Assembly: GCA_963724805.1 (NCBI GenBank)
Contig: CAVRWA010000011.1
Location: 806,001 to 870,000, forward strand
Length of the DNA: 64,000 nucleotides
Direction: 5' to 3'
Origin: CAVQZA01 sp963724805
Lineage (GTDB): Bacteria; Actinomycetota; Thermoleophilia; Gaiellales; Gaiellaceae
Made by a program: the position numbers and the translations under genes. Under the pieces are notes generated by a model. That model ran no database searches. It was not told the DNA's origin and saw only the letters and a list, made by a program, of their open reading frames with translations. The stretch's first letter is position 1. Each line of letters opens with the position of its first letter. Below, one piece after another: positions 33,642 through 41,516 of the stretch.

Positions 33642-34004
33642 GTGGTTCGCGCCCGCCTGTTCGGACGAAGCGAGGAGACCGCCGCCCCGGCCCTGCCGGG
33701 TCCGAGCCGTCTCCGGCGCGAGCGACGCAGCCTGCTGCGACTCCGCGAAGAGCTGCTGCGCGACCTCGGTGGGTTGATGCTCGAGATGGTCCGGCGCGAC
33801 CAGTTCCGCCAGGACCTGCTGCTGGAGCGCTGCGCCGAGCTGACCGAGCTCGATGCGCGGCTCGCCGAGCTCGACGGGCTGCTGGCCGTCTCGTTCTCGA
33901 TGCGGCGGTCGCCGGTCGAGCGCTGCGACTGCGGCGCACCGATCCTGCCCGGCGCGGCCTTCTGCCCCCGCTGCGGCCTGCCCGTCGGAGGGGAGAACGC
34001 GTGA
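33642..34004 (+). CDS. Zinc-ribbon protein with helical N-terminal part
   Basis: It has 120 residues. A basic start and a long amphipathic helix (residues 30-85, LLRLREELLRDLGGLMLEMV) precede a C-terminal zinc ribbon C-D-C-G ... C-P-R-C-G (residues 95-115). GTG 33642 follows a TAGAGT element by ten bases. Its end overlaps the next gene, itself zinc-ribbon bearing, by four bases (GTGA), so the two probably act together. Confidence 0.7.
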   Translation: MVRARLFGRSEETAAPALPGPSRLRRERRSLLRLREELLRDLGGLMLEMVRRDQFRQDLLLERCAELTELDARLAELDGLLAVSFSMRRSPVERCDCGAPILPGAAFCPRCGLPVGGENA

Positions 34005-34696
34005 CCGACCATGAGGGCGTGTGCCCGCGGTGCGCGACGCCGTACGAGGCGCACCAGGGCTACTGCCTCGAGTGCGGGTTGCGACTGGACGGCGACGCAG
34101 CCCGGCCCGCGCAGGAGACGGCGCCTGCGGCACAGTCGCCGGGGCCGAACCGCACGTGGATCTGGGCCGCACTCGGCGGACTGGTGGTCGCCGCGGCGGG
34201 CGCCGCCGTTGCGATCGCGGTCTCCGACAACGGCGGTGCTTCGACGCTGACGGTGACGACCTCGGTGACGCCGGTGACGACGGTGGCCCCGCCGGCAACC
34301 GACACCGGAGCGCAGCCGCCTCAACCCACGACGACCGTGGTCGTCACGACGGTGGCGACCGTCCCCACCGTCCCCGAGGACACGGCGACGACCACGACCG
34401 GGAAGAAGCCGAAGCTGATCGTCTGGCCGGGCAAGACGGCGTATACCGTCGTCCTCACCTCGCTGCCGTCGTCGCCCGGCGGCCACGCGGCAGCGCTCGC
34501 CCGCGCGAACCAGGCGCTCGCGAAGGGCCTGCCACGGGTCGGCGTGCTCGACTCGGGAGACTTCCCGAGCCTCAATCCGGGCTACTACGTCGTCTTCAGC
34601 GGCGTCTACGAGACGCTCCTCCAGGCCGAGACGGGCGCCCGAAACGCGCGCTTCCAGGGGTTCGGCTCCGCGTATCCACGGCAGATCAAGCGCTGA
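34001..34696 (+). CDS. Membrane-anchored protein with N-terminal zinc ribbon and SPOR-like C-terminus
   Basis: It has 231 residues. A cytoplasmic zinc ribbon (CPRC...CLEC, residues 8-28) is followed by a membrane segment (about 52-72), a Thr/Val/Pro-rich extracytoplasmic linker (75-140) and a C-terminal domain (YTVVLTSLPSS to GFGSAYPRQIKR) resembling SPOR, which binds denuded peptidoglycan at septa. GTG 34001 overlaps the preceding gene. A septal or envelope role is a guess from the SPOR likeness. Confidence 0.7.
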   Translation: MTDHEGVCPRCATPYEAHQGYCLECGLRLDGDAARPAQETAPAAQSPGPNRTWIWAALGGLVVAAAGAAVAIAVSDNGGASTLTVTTSVTPVTTVAPPATDTGAQPPQPTTTVVVTTVATVPTVPEDTATTTTGKKPKLIVWPGKTAYTVVLTSLPSSPGGHAAALARANQALAKGLPRVGVLDSGDFPSLNPGYYVVFSGVYETLLQAETGARNARFQGFGSAYPRQIKR

Positions 34697-34701
34697 GCGC
34701 C

Positions 34702-34719
34702 GTTGTCTCCAGAGACAAC
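34702..34719 (+). terminator. Hairpin after the SPOR-like gene
   Basis: GTTGTCT-CCAG-AGACAAC, a perfect seven-base stem starting six bases after the stop codon at 34696. No U-tract follows, so terminator function is uncertain. Confidence 0.4.
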
Positions 34720-34848
34720 TCGGCCCGCGACTTTGTAACAGCGGCGCGACTGCGTTAGACTCGCTCCGGCGGGTCCACTCAGGGAAGGTTAACCCCGTCG
34801 TAACAAAGGTTCCCTGCTAGTTAACAGCCGACCCCCATACTTGGAGCC

Positions 34849-35298
34849 ATGGACGAGCGCATCGACTATTTGCAGAGCTGCATGTATCAGTACTCGCGGG
34901 CGATCTACCGCTCGATTAAGGACCTGATCGACCCGTACGCCCCGGCCGAGGTGCGTCTCGAGTCGCGCCGCCAGGTGCTGGCCGCGTGCGAGCACACGAT
35001 GGAACGGCTCGCCGTTGATCCTCTCTACTTCGCGAAGCCGGACCGGGTGCTCTTCCAGGACATCCGGCGCTACTTCCCGATCACCCACCAGGCGCAGGTC
35101 GCCTGGGCGGTGCAGGAGGGCGTCTCGGCCGCCGTCTCGTTCATCGAGGCGCAGATCGAGGCCGGCGCGCTCGACGGCGGCGTCGCCCGCTGCCGCGCGA
35201 CCACCCGCAAGGGCAAGGCGTGCCAGCGCACACCGCTTCCGGACCGCGACTACTGCCCGTCGCACCAGCACCTCGAGTCGACGCGCGTCGCGGCGTAG
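34849..35298 (+). CDS. Conserved hypothetical protein with C-terminal zinc-knuckle-like motif
   Basis: It has 149 residues. The N-terminal 100 residues (IDYLQSCMYQYSRAIYRSIKDL, HTMERLAVDPLYFAKPDRVL) are helical and rich in aromatic residues. The C-terminus CRATTRKGKACQRTPLPDRDYCPSHQ (residues 116-141, quoted in parts: CRATTRKGKACQRTP, DYCPSHQ) is a C-x8-C-x9-C-x2-H motif as in DUF5763-like tails, likely to bind zinc. ATG 34849 has GGAG upstream. Role unknown. Confidence 0.72.
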   Translation: MDERIDYLQSCMYQYSRAIYRSIKDLIDPYAPAEVRLESRRQVLAACEHTMERLAVDPLYFAKPDRVLFQDIRRYFPITHQAQVAWAVQEGVSAAVSFIEAQIEAGALDGGVARCRATTRKGKACQRTPLPDRDYCPSHQHLESTRVAA

Positions 35299-35344
35299 AT
35301 CCGACCGCACCCGAGGCCCCCGAACCCGCTAGGCTCGGAGGCGG

Positions 35345-37372
35345 ATGTCGCACGACACGGACAAGCTGATCCGTCAGCTTTCGCTGGTCGCGTTCCTGAT
35401 GGCGGAACGACGGCCGCTCACCGCCCGGGATGTGAAGTCGAACGTCGAAGGCTACTCGGAGATGTCGGACGAGGCGTTCGCCCGCCGGTTCTACTCCGAC
35501 CGGGCGGAGCTGGTGGCGCTCGGGGTCCCTCTGCAGTCGCAGCGGGACGAGTTCACGGGCGAGGAGCTCTACACGCTCCGCTCGGAGCAGTACTTCCTCC
35601 CCTCGCTCGTCCTCTCCGACGAGGAGCTGGCGGCGCTCTTCACCGCGCTCTCGTTGCTGGACGGCAACTTCGCCTACGCCGAGCCGCTGCGCCTCGGGCT
35701 CCAGAACCTCGCGCTCGGCCGCCCCGGCTTTCCCGAGACGCCGAGCCCCACCGCGGCCAGCGTGCTCGTGCGCGATCCCGACTACTCCCAGGAGATGCCG
35801 GGCCGGCTCGGCAAGCTCGAGAGCGCGATCTCGAAGCAGCGGACGATCAAGTTCCTCTACCGCTCGATGTCGACGGGCAACGAGGGCGAGCGGACGCTGA
35901 ACCCGTACGCCCTGTTGCGCGACGGCACCGGCTGGTACGTGGTCGGCCACGACCTCGACCGGAAGGACATGCGCACCTTCCGCGTCTCGCGCATCCGCAG
36001 TGACATTCGCTTCGCGACCAGGCGCGAGCGCGACTATCGGATCCCGCCCGATTTCAACATCGAGGACTTCCGTGGCCGCGCGGTCTGGCAGCTCGGCGAC
36101 ATCCGCGGAGACGCGGCGCTCGAGGTGAAGGACGACACCGCCTGGTGGGTCGCCCGCACGTTCGGCGACAGCGGCCGGCTCGAGGACGGGATCTTCCGCA
36201 CCGAGTACTCCTCGCTCGAGCAGCTCGCCTCGTGGATCCTGCGCCAGGACGGACGCGCCGTGCCGCTCGAGCCCGACGGGCTCCGCCGTGCCGTCGCCGA
36301 GGCGCTCGTCCGCGTGCGCGAGGCACATCAGGGGCCGCCCGACGAGCTATCACCTCCGTCATCGCGCCGCGTGCACGAGCCCGCCGCCGAGCGTCAGGCC
36401 GGGCCGGTCGCCCCGGAGCGCTTCGGCGTCCTGCAGGCGCTGCTCGCGCACCTGCTCGCCGCCTGCGGCGAAGGCCGCGAGGCGACGATCGACGCGCACA
36501 AGCTCGCAGACGACTTCAGCATCCCTTTCGAGGCGCTCGAGGAGCACCTCTCGCTGCTGAACCTCGTCAACTTCGGCGGCGGCTGCTACGCCGTGTACGC
36601 GGAGCTCGGCGGCGACCTGGTCCACGTCGACAAGGAGCTGTACGGCGACACCTTCCGCCACCCGCCACGCCTGACCCCGCTCGAGGCCCGCGCGATCCGG
36701 CTCGCCCTCGAGTTCGTCGGGCCGATGATCGCCGCCAGCGCGCACACCCCGCTCGACCGCGTGCGCGCGAAGCTCGAGGAGACATTCGGCCAGTTCCCGC
36801 TCGCACAGGCGGCCGAGCAGCAGCCGTCGGTGGACGAGACCGAGGAGGACATCGTCTCCGTCCTCTCGCGCGGCGCGAGCGAGCACCGGCTGGTCGAGTT
36901 CGAATACCTCAAGGACGGCCAGGTCGCACCCTCGGGCCGCCTCGTGGAGCCGTACTCGCTCGAACGCGACCTCCCGTACTGGCGCGTCCACACCTGGGAC
37001 CGCGCCTCCGACGGGCCGCGCACGTTCCGGCTCGACCGGATCAAGGCCGCGCGCCTCCTGAAGGAGACGTTCGAGCCGCGGACCGACTACGACCCCCAGG
37101 CCTTCCGGGACGCGGGCACGGCACGCGTCCGCTACGTCGGCGGCGAGCCCGCCCGGCGCGCTGTCGAGCGCTGGGGCGCGACCCTCCTGCGCGACGGCAG
37201 CGCCGTCGCGGAGCTGAAGTTCGGCAGCAAGGAGTGGATCGTCGGCGAGGTGCTCGCGTGGCGAGGCGACGCCGTCGTGATCGAGCCGCCGGAGCTGCGC
37301 CGCGAGCTGCGCGACCGCGCGAAGACGCTGGCGCAGGAGCTCGGCGTCTCACGGCTCCGCGTCAAGACCTAG
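35345..37372 (+). CDS. PafB-PafC fusion, double WYL-domain transcriptional regulator
   Basis: It has 675 residues. A winged-helix N-terminus (KLIRQLSLVAFLMAERRPLTARDV, start) and a first WYL domain (about 155-240; IKFLYRSMSTGNEGERTLNPYALL, GWYVVGHDLDRKDMRTFRVSRI) are followed by a second helix-turn-helix part (380-440) and a second WYL domain (about 515-600; HRLVEFEYLKDGQ, PYWRVHTWD). In mycobacteria PafBC activates LexA-independent DNA-damage genes and is encoded by two genes; here it is one chain. No proteasome genes are adjacent. GGAGG lies before the ATG. Confidence 0.88.
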   Translation: MSHDTDKLIRQLSLVAFLMAERRPLTARDVKSNVEGYSEMSDEAFARRFYSDRAELVALGVPLQSQRDEFTGEELYTLRSEQYFLPSLVLSDEELAALFTALSLLDGNFAYAEPLRLGLQNLALGRPGFPETPSPTAASVLVRDPDYSQEMPGRLGKLESAISKQRTIKFLYRSMSTGNEGERTLNPYALLRDGTGWYVVGHDLDRKDMRTFRVSRIRSDIRFATRRERDYRIPPDFNIEDFRGRAVWQLGDIRGDAALEVKDDTAWWVARTFGDSGRLEDGIFRTEYSSLEQLASWILRQDGRAVPLEPDGLRRAVAEALVRVREAHQGPPDELSPPSSRRVHEPAAERQAGPVAPERFGVLQALLAHLLAACGEGREATIDAHKLADDFSIPFEALEEHLSLLNLVNFGGGCYAVYAELGGDLVHVDKELYGDTFRHPPRLTPLEARAIRLALEFVGPMIAASAHTPLDRVRAKLEETFGQFPLAQAAEQQPSVDETEEDIVSVLSRGASEHRLVEFEYLKDGQVAPSGRLVEPYSLERDLPYWRVHTWDRASDGPRTFRLDRIKAARLLKETFEPRTDYDPQAFRDAGTARVRYVGGEPARRAVERWGATLLRDGSAVAELKFGSKEWIVGEVLAWRGDAVVIEPPELRRELRDRAKTLAQELGVSRLRVKT

Positions 37373-38347
37373 CGCCCACTCGGCGTGCTCACGGAGCAGC
37401 GGGTCGTCGCCGGTGGCGAAGCGCTCGAGCAGCGGCCGGTGCGCCGGCCCGCCCACGTTGCCGAGCGCGACGAGCGCGTTTCGCTTCAGGTAGCGGCCGT
37501 CGTGGCGCGGAACGTACAGGCGCGGGTAGCGCGCGCGGAGCTCGGCCTCGCCGGCCTCGAGCCACTCGACGAGCGAGACGTGCGGCTCGGCGCCCGCGGG
37601 CGGTCTCGCGCTCTCGCGGCGCTTCTCGATCCCCCGGTTCCACGGGCACGCGTCCTGGCAGATGTCGCAGCCGTACACCATCGCCTCCAGCTCCGCGCGA
37701 TAGGGCTCGGGGATCGGCGCGGGCGCCTGCGTCCAGTAGGAGAGGCAGCGGTTCGCATCGAGCACGCCCGGCTCGTCGAGCGCGCCCGTGGGGCAGGCCT
37801 CGATGCAGAGCGTGCAGGAGCCGCAGTCGAGGGCGAGCGGCGGTGACGGCTCCAGCTCGACGTCGGTGACGAGCGTCCCCAGCACGACCCAGGAGCCGTG
37901 GCGGCGCGTGATCAGCATCGTGTTCTTGCCGTAGAAGCCGACCCCGGCCCGCGCGGCGGCCTCCCGGTCGACGTGGTCGTTCTCGTCGACGAGCACCCGG
38001 TAGGAGCCGCCGAGACGCTGCCCCAGCGCGTCAAGCCGCGTCCTGAGCACGTCGTAGGCGTCGCTCCACGTGTAGCGCGGCAGCCGGCCCTCCCCGGCCT
38101 CGAGCGGCGGCTCCGGAGCCCAGTAGCAGAGCGCGGCCGAGACCACGGTGCGCGCATTCGGCAACAGCGACTCCGGATGGCAGGAGACCTCGGGCCGCGC
38201 CGTCGTGAAGCGCATGTCCGCGAAGAGCCCGCGGGCGCGCCGCTCGCGGATGTGCTCCTCGGTGCCGCTGTAGGGCTCCGCGGGGGCCGCGCCGATCGCG
38301 TCGAGCCCCAGTTCCTCCGCCAGCCTGGCCAGCTCGGCAGCCGTCAT
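37349..38347 (-). CDS. queG: Epoxyqueuosine reductase QueG
   Basis: Last step of queuosine synthesis on tRNA, cobalamin- and iron-sulfur-dependent. It has 332 residues. AAARAGVGFYGKNTMLI near residue 133 is the cobalamin/active-site region, and two 4Fe-4S motifs follow: CGSCTLCIEACPTGAL near 175 and CDICQDACPWN near 228, with an additional NRCLSY Cys. Start ATG 38347. The 3' end overlaps pafBC by 24 bases (convergent). Confidence 0.95.
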   Translation of the reverse strand: MTAAELARLAEELGLDAIGAAPAEPYSGTEEHIRERRARGLFADMRFTTARPEVSCHPESLLPNARTVVSAALCYWAPEPPLEAGEGRLPRYTWSDAYDVLRTRLDALGQRLGGSYRVLVDENDHVDREAAARAGVGFYGKNTMLITRRHGSWVVLGTLVTDVELEPSPPLALDCGSCTLCIEACPTGALDEPGVLDANRCLSYWTQAPAPIPEPYRAELEAMVYGCDICQDACPWNRGIEKRRESARPPAGAEPHVSLVEWLEAGEAELRARYPRLYVPRHDGRYLKRNALVALGNVGGPAHRPLLERFATGDDPLLREHAEWALGLDAEP

Positions 38348-38362
38348 GCGAGGATTGTGCCC

Positions 38363-39322
38363 GTGAAGGCGATCCGGATCCACGAGGACGGCGGGCCCGA
38401 GGTGCTGCGCTACGAGGACGCGCCCGATCCGGTCGCCGGCGAGGGCGAGGTGCTGATCGAGCTCCGGGCGGCCTCGCTGAACCACCTCGACCTCTGGGTG
38501 CGCAAGGGGCTGCCCTCGGTGCCGAAGCCCCGCATCCTCGGCGCCGACGGGGCAGGCATCCGCCGCGACACGGGCGAGCGCGTCGTGATCAACCCCGGGA
38601 TCGAGCACGGCGAGCGGATCAGCGTCGTCGGCGAGCACTCCGACGGCACCCATGCGGAGCTCGTCGTCGTACCGGAGGCGAACGTCTATCCGCTCCCCGA
38701 CGAGATCTCCTTCGAGACCGCAGCCGCGTTCCCGCTCGTGTTCGAGACCGCCTACCGGATGCTCGTGACCCGCGCCGGCCTCGGGGAGGGAGAGTGGGTA
38801 CTGCTGTGGGGGATCGGCAGCGGCGTCTCGACCGCCGGCCTCGCGATCGCGCGCGCTCTCGGCGCCCGCACGATCGTCACCTCTGGCAGCGACGAGAAGC
38901 TTGCCCGCGCGCTCGAGCTCGGCGCCGACGCCGCGGTCAACCACGCGACCGAGGACGTCGTCGCGCGGGTCAAGGAGCTGACCGGCGCCGGCGTGCACAT
39001 CGTGGTGGAGCACGTCGGCGCGGACACGTGGTCGCGCTCGCTCAACGCGACCCGCGTCGGCGGCCGCATCGCCGTCTGCGGCGCGACGAGCGGGCCGAAC
39101 CCACCCGCCGAGCTGCACCGGATCTGGTGGAAACAGCTCTCGGTGCTCGGCTCGTCGATGGGCACCAGGGCCGACTTCGAGGCCGCGTACGAGCTGGTCA
39201 AGAGTGGGCGGGCGCTGCCGGTGATCGACGCCGTGTTCCCGCTCGCCGAGGCGCGGGACGCGCACGAGCGGCTCGAGTCGGGAGCCCAGCTCGGCAAGGT
39301 GCTGCTGAGGATCCCGGAGTGA
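38363..39322 (+). CDS. Zinc-type alcohol dehydrogenase / quinone oxidoreductase (MDR family)
   Basis: It has 319 residues. VKAIRIHEDGGPEVLRYED at the start, ASLNHLDLWVRKGLP near 40 and the nucleotide-binding GIGSGVSTAGLAIARALG near 150 place it in the medium-chain dehydrogenase family. The catalytic zinc Cys of true alcohol dehydrogenases is replaced by Asn (SLNHLD), as in quinone oxidoreductase-like members. GTG 38357 is an alternative start. Its stop overlaps the ASCH gene (GTGA). Confidence 0.88.
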   Translation: MKAIRIHEDGGPEVLRYEDAPDPVAGEGEVLIELRAASLNHLDLWVRKGLPSVPKPRILGADGAGIRRDTGERVVINPGIEHGERISVVGEHSDGTHAELVVVPEANVYPLPDEISFETAAAFPLVFETAYRMLVTRAGLGEGEWVLLWGIGSGVSTAGLAIARALGARTIVTSGSDEKLARALELGADAAVNHATEDVVARVKELTGAGVHIVVEHVGADTWSRSLNATRVGGRIAVCGATSGPNPPAELHRIWWKQLSVLGSSMGTRADFEAAYELVKSGRALPVIDAVFPLAEARDAHERLESGAQLGKVLLRIPE

Positions 39323-39702
39323 ATCTGGCGCCGTTCGAGCTCGGCTACGCGCGCACAGAGCTGCGACGGAAGCTCGTCGAGGCGGTGCTGCGCGGCGAGA
39401 AGACCGCGACCGCGGGGCTTGCGGAGGACCATGCGCCGCATACGGACGAGCCGCTGCCGCGGCCCGGAGACCGATGGGCTCTGCTCGACTTCGACGACGT
39501 GCCCGTCGCCGTCGTGGAGACCACCGAAGTGCGCATCGTCCGCGCCGGAGACGTCGACCTCGCGTTCGCCGTCGACGAGGGCGAGGGCTTCGAGTCGGTC
39601 GCCGACTGGCGCTCGGCCCACGAGCGCTTCTGGTCCGACCGCGGGATCACGGACGAGACGCTCATCCTCGCCGAGCGATTCAGGGTCGTCGAGCTGCTGT
39701 AG
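39319..39702 (+). CDS. ASCH-domain protein
   Basis: It has 127 residues. GYARTELRRKLVEAVLRGEKTATAGL (residues 8-33, quoted from the family core: LRGEKTATAGL) and PGDRWALLDFDDVPVAVVETTEV carry the ASCH fold, related to PUA and thought to bind RNA; some members are N4-acetylcytidine amidohydrolases or ribonucleases. WRSAHERFWSD near 103 is typical. GTG 39319 overlaps the upstream dehydrogenase stop. Confidence 0.8.
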   Translation: MNLAPFELGYARTELRRKLVEAVLRGEKTATAGLAEDHAPHTDEPLPRPGDRWALLDFDDVPVAVVETTEVRIVRAGDVDLAFAVDEGEGFESVADWRSAHERFWSDRGITDETLILAERFRVVELL

Positions 39703-39772
39703 CCGCCTGCCGGGAAGATGGCCGGCCGCACGTCCGTCCTGTGGGGGTAGTCAACCTCAGGGAGGGATCGAA

Positions 39773-40486
39773 ATGGCAGCAAGAATCATCAAGGTCGCGG
39801 GCCTCGTCGTGCTGGCCGCCGCGCTTTCCGCTCCGTTCGCCTCGGCGAAGCCGTGGGTCAACACCCCCGCGCTGGACCAGGGGATGCAGCAGCCTCGACG
39901 ACCGACTGGTCAACACCCCCGCGCTCGACCAGGGGATGCAGGTCGACGAAGGGACGCAGGGCGGCGCGTGGCCGGTCACGTCGCCGTACCTCGACTTCCC
40001 CGCGCTGACTCAGGCGATCAAGGGCACGGTCGCGGCGCCGAACGACAGGGCCGGGACGCAGGGCATCGGCCAGACCTCGCCCGACACGGTCGGGATGGGC
40101 GGCCAGTATGGCCAGAACCTGATCCAGCAGAAGGCGCAGGACATCCAGAAGGCGGAGACCTTCAAGCTTCCCGCGCCTCCCGACGAGCGGCCCGGGACGA
40201 GCGTCGGCACCCCGCTCGTGGTCCCGTATCTCAGCCACGGCATCGGCGTCAACGCCGCGCAGTTCAACGGCTCGCCGGTCCGGCCCGACGATCGCGCCGG
40301 TGCGCGGCCGAGCATGCCGACCAACGCGCCGACCTCGTTCGCAGCCCCGGTCTCCACGACCGGTGACGGCTTCGACTGGGCCAGCGCCGGTTCGGCGCGG
40401 CCGGCCTCGCGGCGATCGCGCTGGCCATCGGACTCCTCGTGGTTCTTGGGCGCCGCAGCCGCCACGAGGGCGTCGCGGTCTCGTAA
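39773..40486 (+). pseudogene. Exported, C-terminally membrane-anchored protein broken by two compensating frameshifts
   Basis: ATG 39773 with GGGAGGG upstream starts a signal peptide (AGLVVLAAALSAPFASA). The text VNTPALDQGMQ occurs twice, in two frames, as a duplicated 33-base stretch with one extra base near 39891. The middle (APNDRAG, PDDRAG, STTGDGFDW) is in the shifted frame. The membrane helix GLAAIALAIGLLVVLGRRSRHE and the TAA at 40484 return to the first frame after a lost base near 40396. The DDRAG..DGFDW..AAG pattern is that of a Thermoleophilia exported family. Assembly indels are as likely as real decay. Confidence 0.65.
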
Positions 40487-40509
40487 GGGGACTCCCGAGA
40501 CGCGGCAAG

Positions 40510-40535
40510 GGGGCGGGCCGGGAACGGCCCGCCCC
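40510..40535 (+). terminator. Strong hairpin after the frameshifted exported gene
   Basis: GGGGCGGGCCG-GGAA-CGGCCCGCCCC: an eleven-base perfect stem with a GGAA tetraloop, 24 bases after the stop. No T-run follows. Confidence 0.6.
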
Positions 40536-40693
40536 ACTTCGTGCAAACGCAGGTCGACTTCCTCGGTCATACGCTCTCGCGGAGCTCGCCGAGTGTTGGC
40601 GCAAGCACTCGAACGAGTGATGGCCCGGCCGCCTCGTCCGATCTACCGTTCGCAGAGCATCACGGACCGGATCACTGCGGACGAGGAGACACC

Positions 40694-40756
40694 ATGAAGG
40701 AGTTGGCGACCCCCAACAACGAATTGGTTGGGCGGGTGCAATGCGCATCGAACTGA
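40694..40756 (+). CDS. Possible 20-residue leader peptide
   Basis: MKELATPNNELVGRVQCASN, with a good ribosome-binding site (GAGGAG, 5 bases before ATG). It overlaps the start of the MshEN-type gene by 16 bases in another frame, and that gene has no clear ribosome-binding site of its own, so translational coupling is plausible. Too short for composition tests. Confidence 0.4.
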   Translation: MKELATPNNELVGRVQCASN

Positions 40757-41433
40757 CAGAGGCGCGTCACCGTCCAGCGCTCCGGGACTACTTTCTTCGC
40801 CTGGGCGCCGAGGTCGTTCAGACCGACGAGGAGACGATCGACGTCGACTTCGCCGAGGGCATCCTGCAGGAGGACGAGTCTGCCGAGATGTATCTGCAAA
40901 CCTGGGCGCGTTACAACCGCGTCGACGCCCGCCTCACGACCGTCCTCGCCTCGTTCCGGCCGACTGCTGCACCCGAGGCCCCACTCGAACCGACTGATCC
41001 CTCCGCGAAGCCGCCCATGCGGCTTGGCGAGCTGCTTCTGAGCAAGGGCCTCGTGAACGAAGAACAACTCTCGCGGGGCCTCGTCGAGAGCCGACGGGCC
41101 GGCGAGACGCTCGGGCGCGTCCTCGTCCGGCATGGCGCGGTGTTCGAGTCCGAGCTCGCCCGCGTTCTCGCCGAGCAGTGGTCGATCCCTTACGTGAATC
41201 TCGCCCTGGTCGGCGTAGACCGCTCGACGCTGAGTCTGTTGCCGCGCGACGTGGGAATTCGCAATGCGGCGGTCCCTGTCCGATTCGTGAGAGATGAGCT
41301 CCGGGTGGCGTTCGCTGACCCGTCGGATACGGAAGCGGTGGCCGCAGTCCAGGGCTATGTGTCGGTACCGATTCAACCGGCGATCGCAGAACTGTCGGAC
41401 ATCGACGCGGTGTGGCGGTCGGTCGCCGCCTGA
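40741..41433 (+). CDS. Protein with GspE N-terminal (MshEN-like) domain
   Basis: It has 230 residues. The N-terminal 75 residues (IELTEARHRPALRDYFLRLG, EMYLQTWARYNRVDARL) form an unassigned small domain. Residues 92-150 match the MshEN/GspEII_N pattern: RLGELLLSKGLVNEEQLSRGL then LGRVLVRHGAVFESELARVL and SIPYVNL. MshEN domains in secretion ATPases bind cyclic di-GMP through RLGxxLxxxG..L repeats; both half-motifs are here. The C-terminal part (RFVRDELRVAFADPSDTEAV) is the rest of the GspE_N fold. No ATPase domain. Confidence 0.75.
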   Translation: MRIELTEARHRPALRDYFLRLGAEVVQTDEETIDVDFAEGILQEDESAEMYLQTWARYNRVDARLTTVLASFRPTAAPEAPLEPTDPSAKPPMRLGELLLSKGLVNEEQLSRGLVESRRAGETLGRVLVRHGAVFESELARVLAEQWSIPYVNLALVGVDRSTLSLLPRDVGIRNAAVPVRFVRDELRVAFADPSDTEAVAAVQGYVSVPIQPAIAELSDIDAVWRSVAA

Positions 41434-41516
41434 CGCCCTTGACGAAACCCTGAAGCGCTCTAGTCACCAACCTGGGTCTGTAGGCCTGACCCTCATTGGC
41501 CGACATATTGGAGCGT

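Noticed and set aside
34720..34848. Riboswitch or structured leader before the 34849 gene
   Set aside because: GGGAA..TTCCC and GTTA..TAAC pairings can be drawn but match no known riboswitch class.
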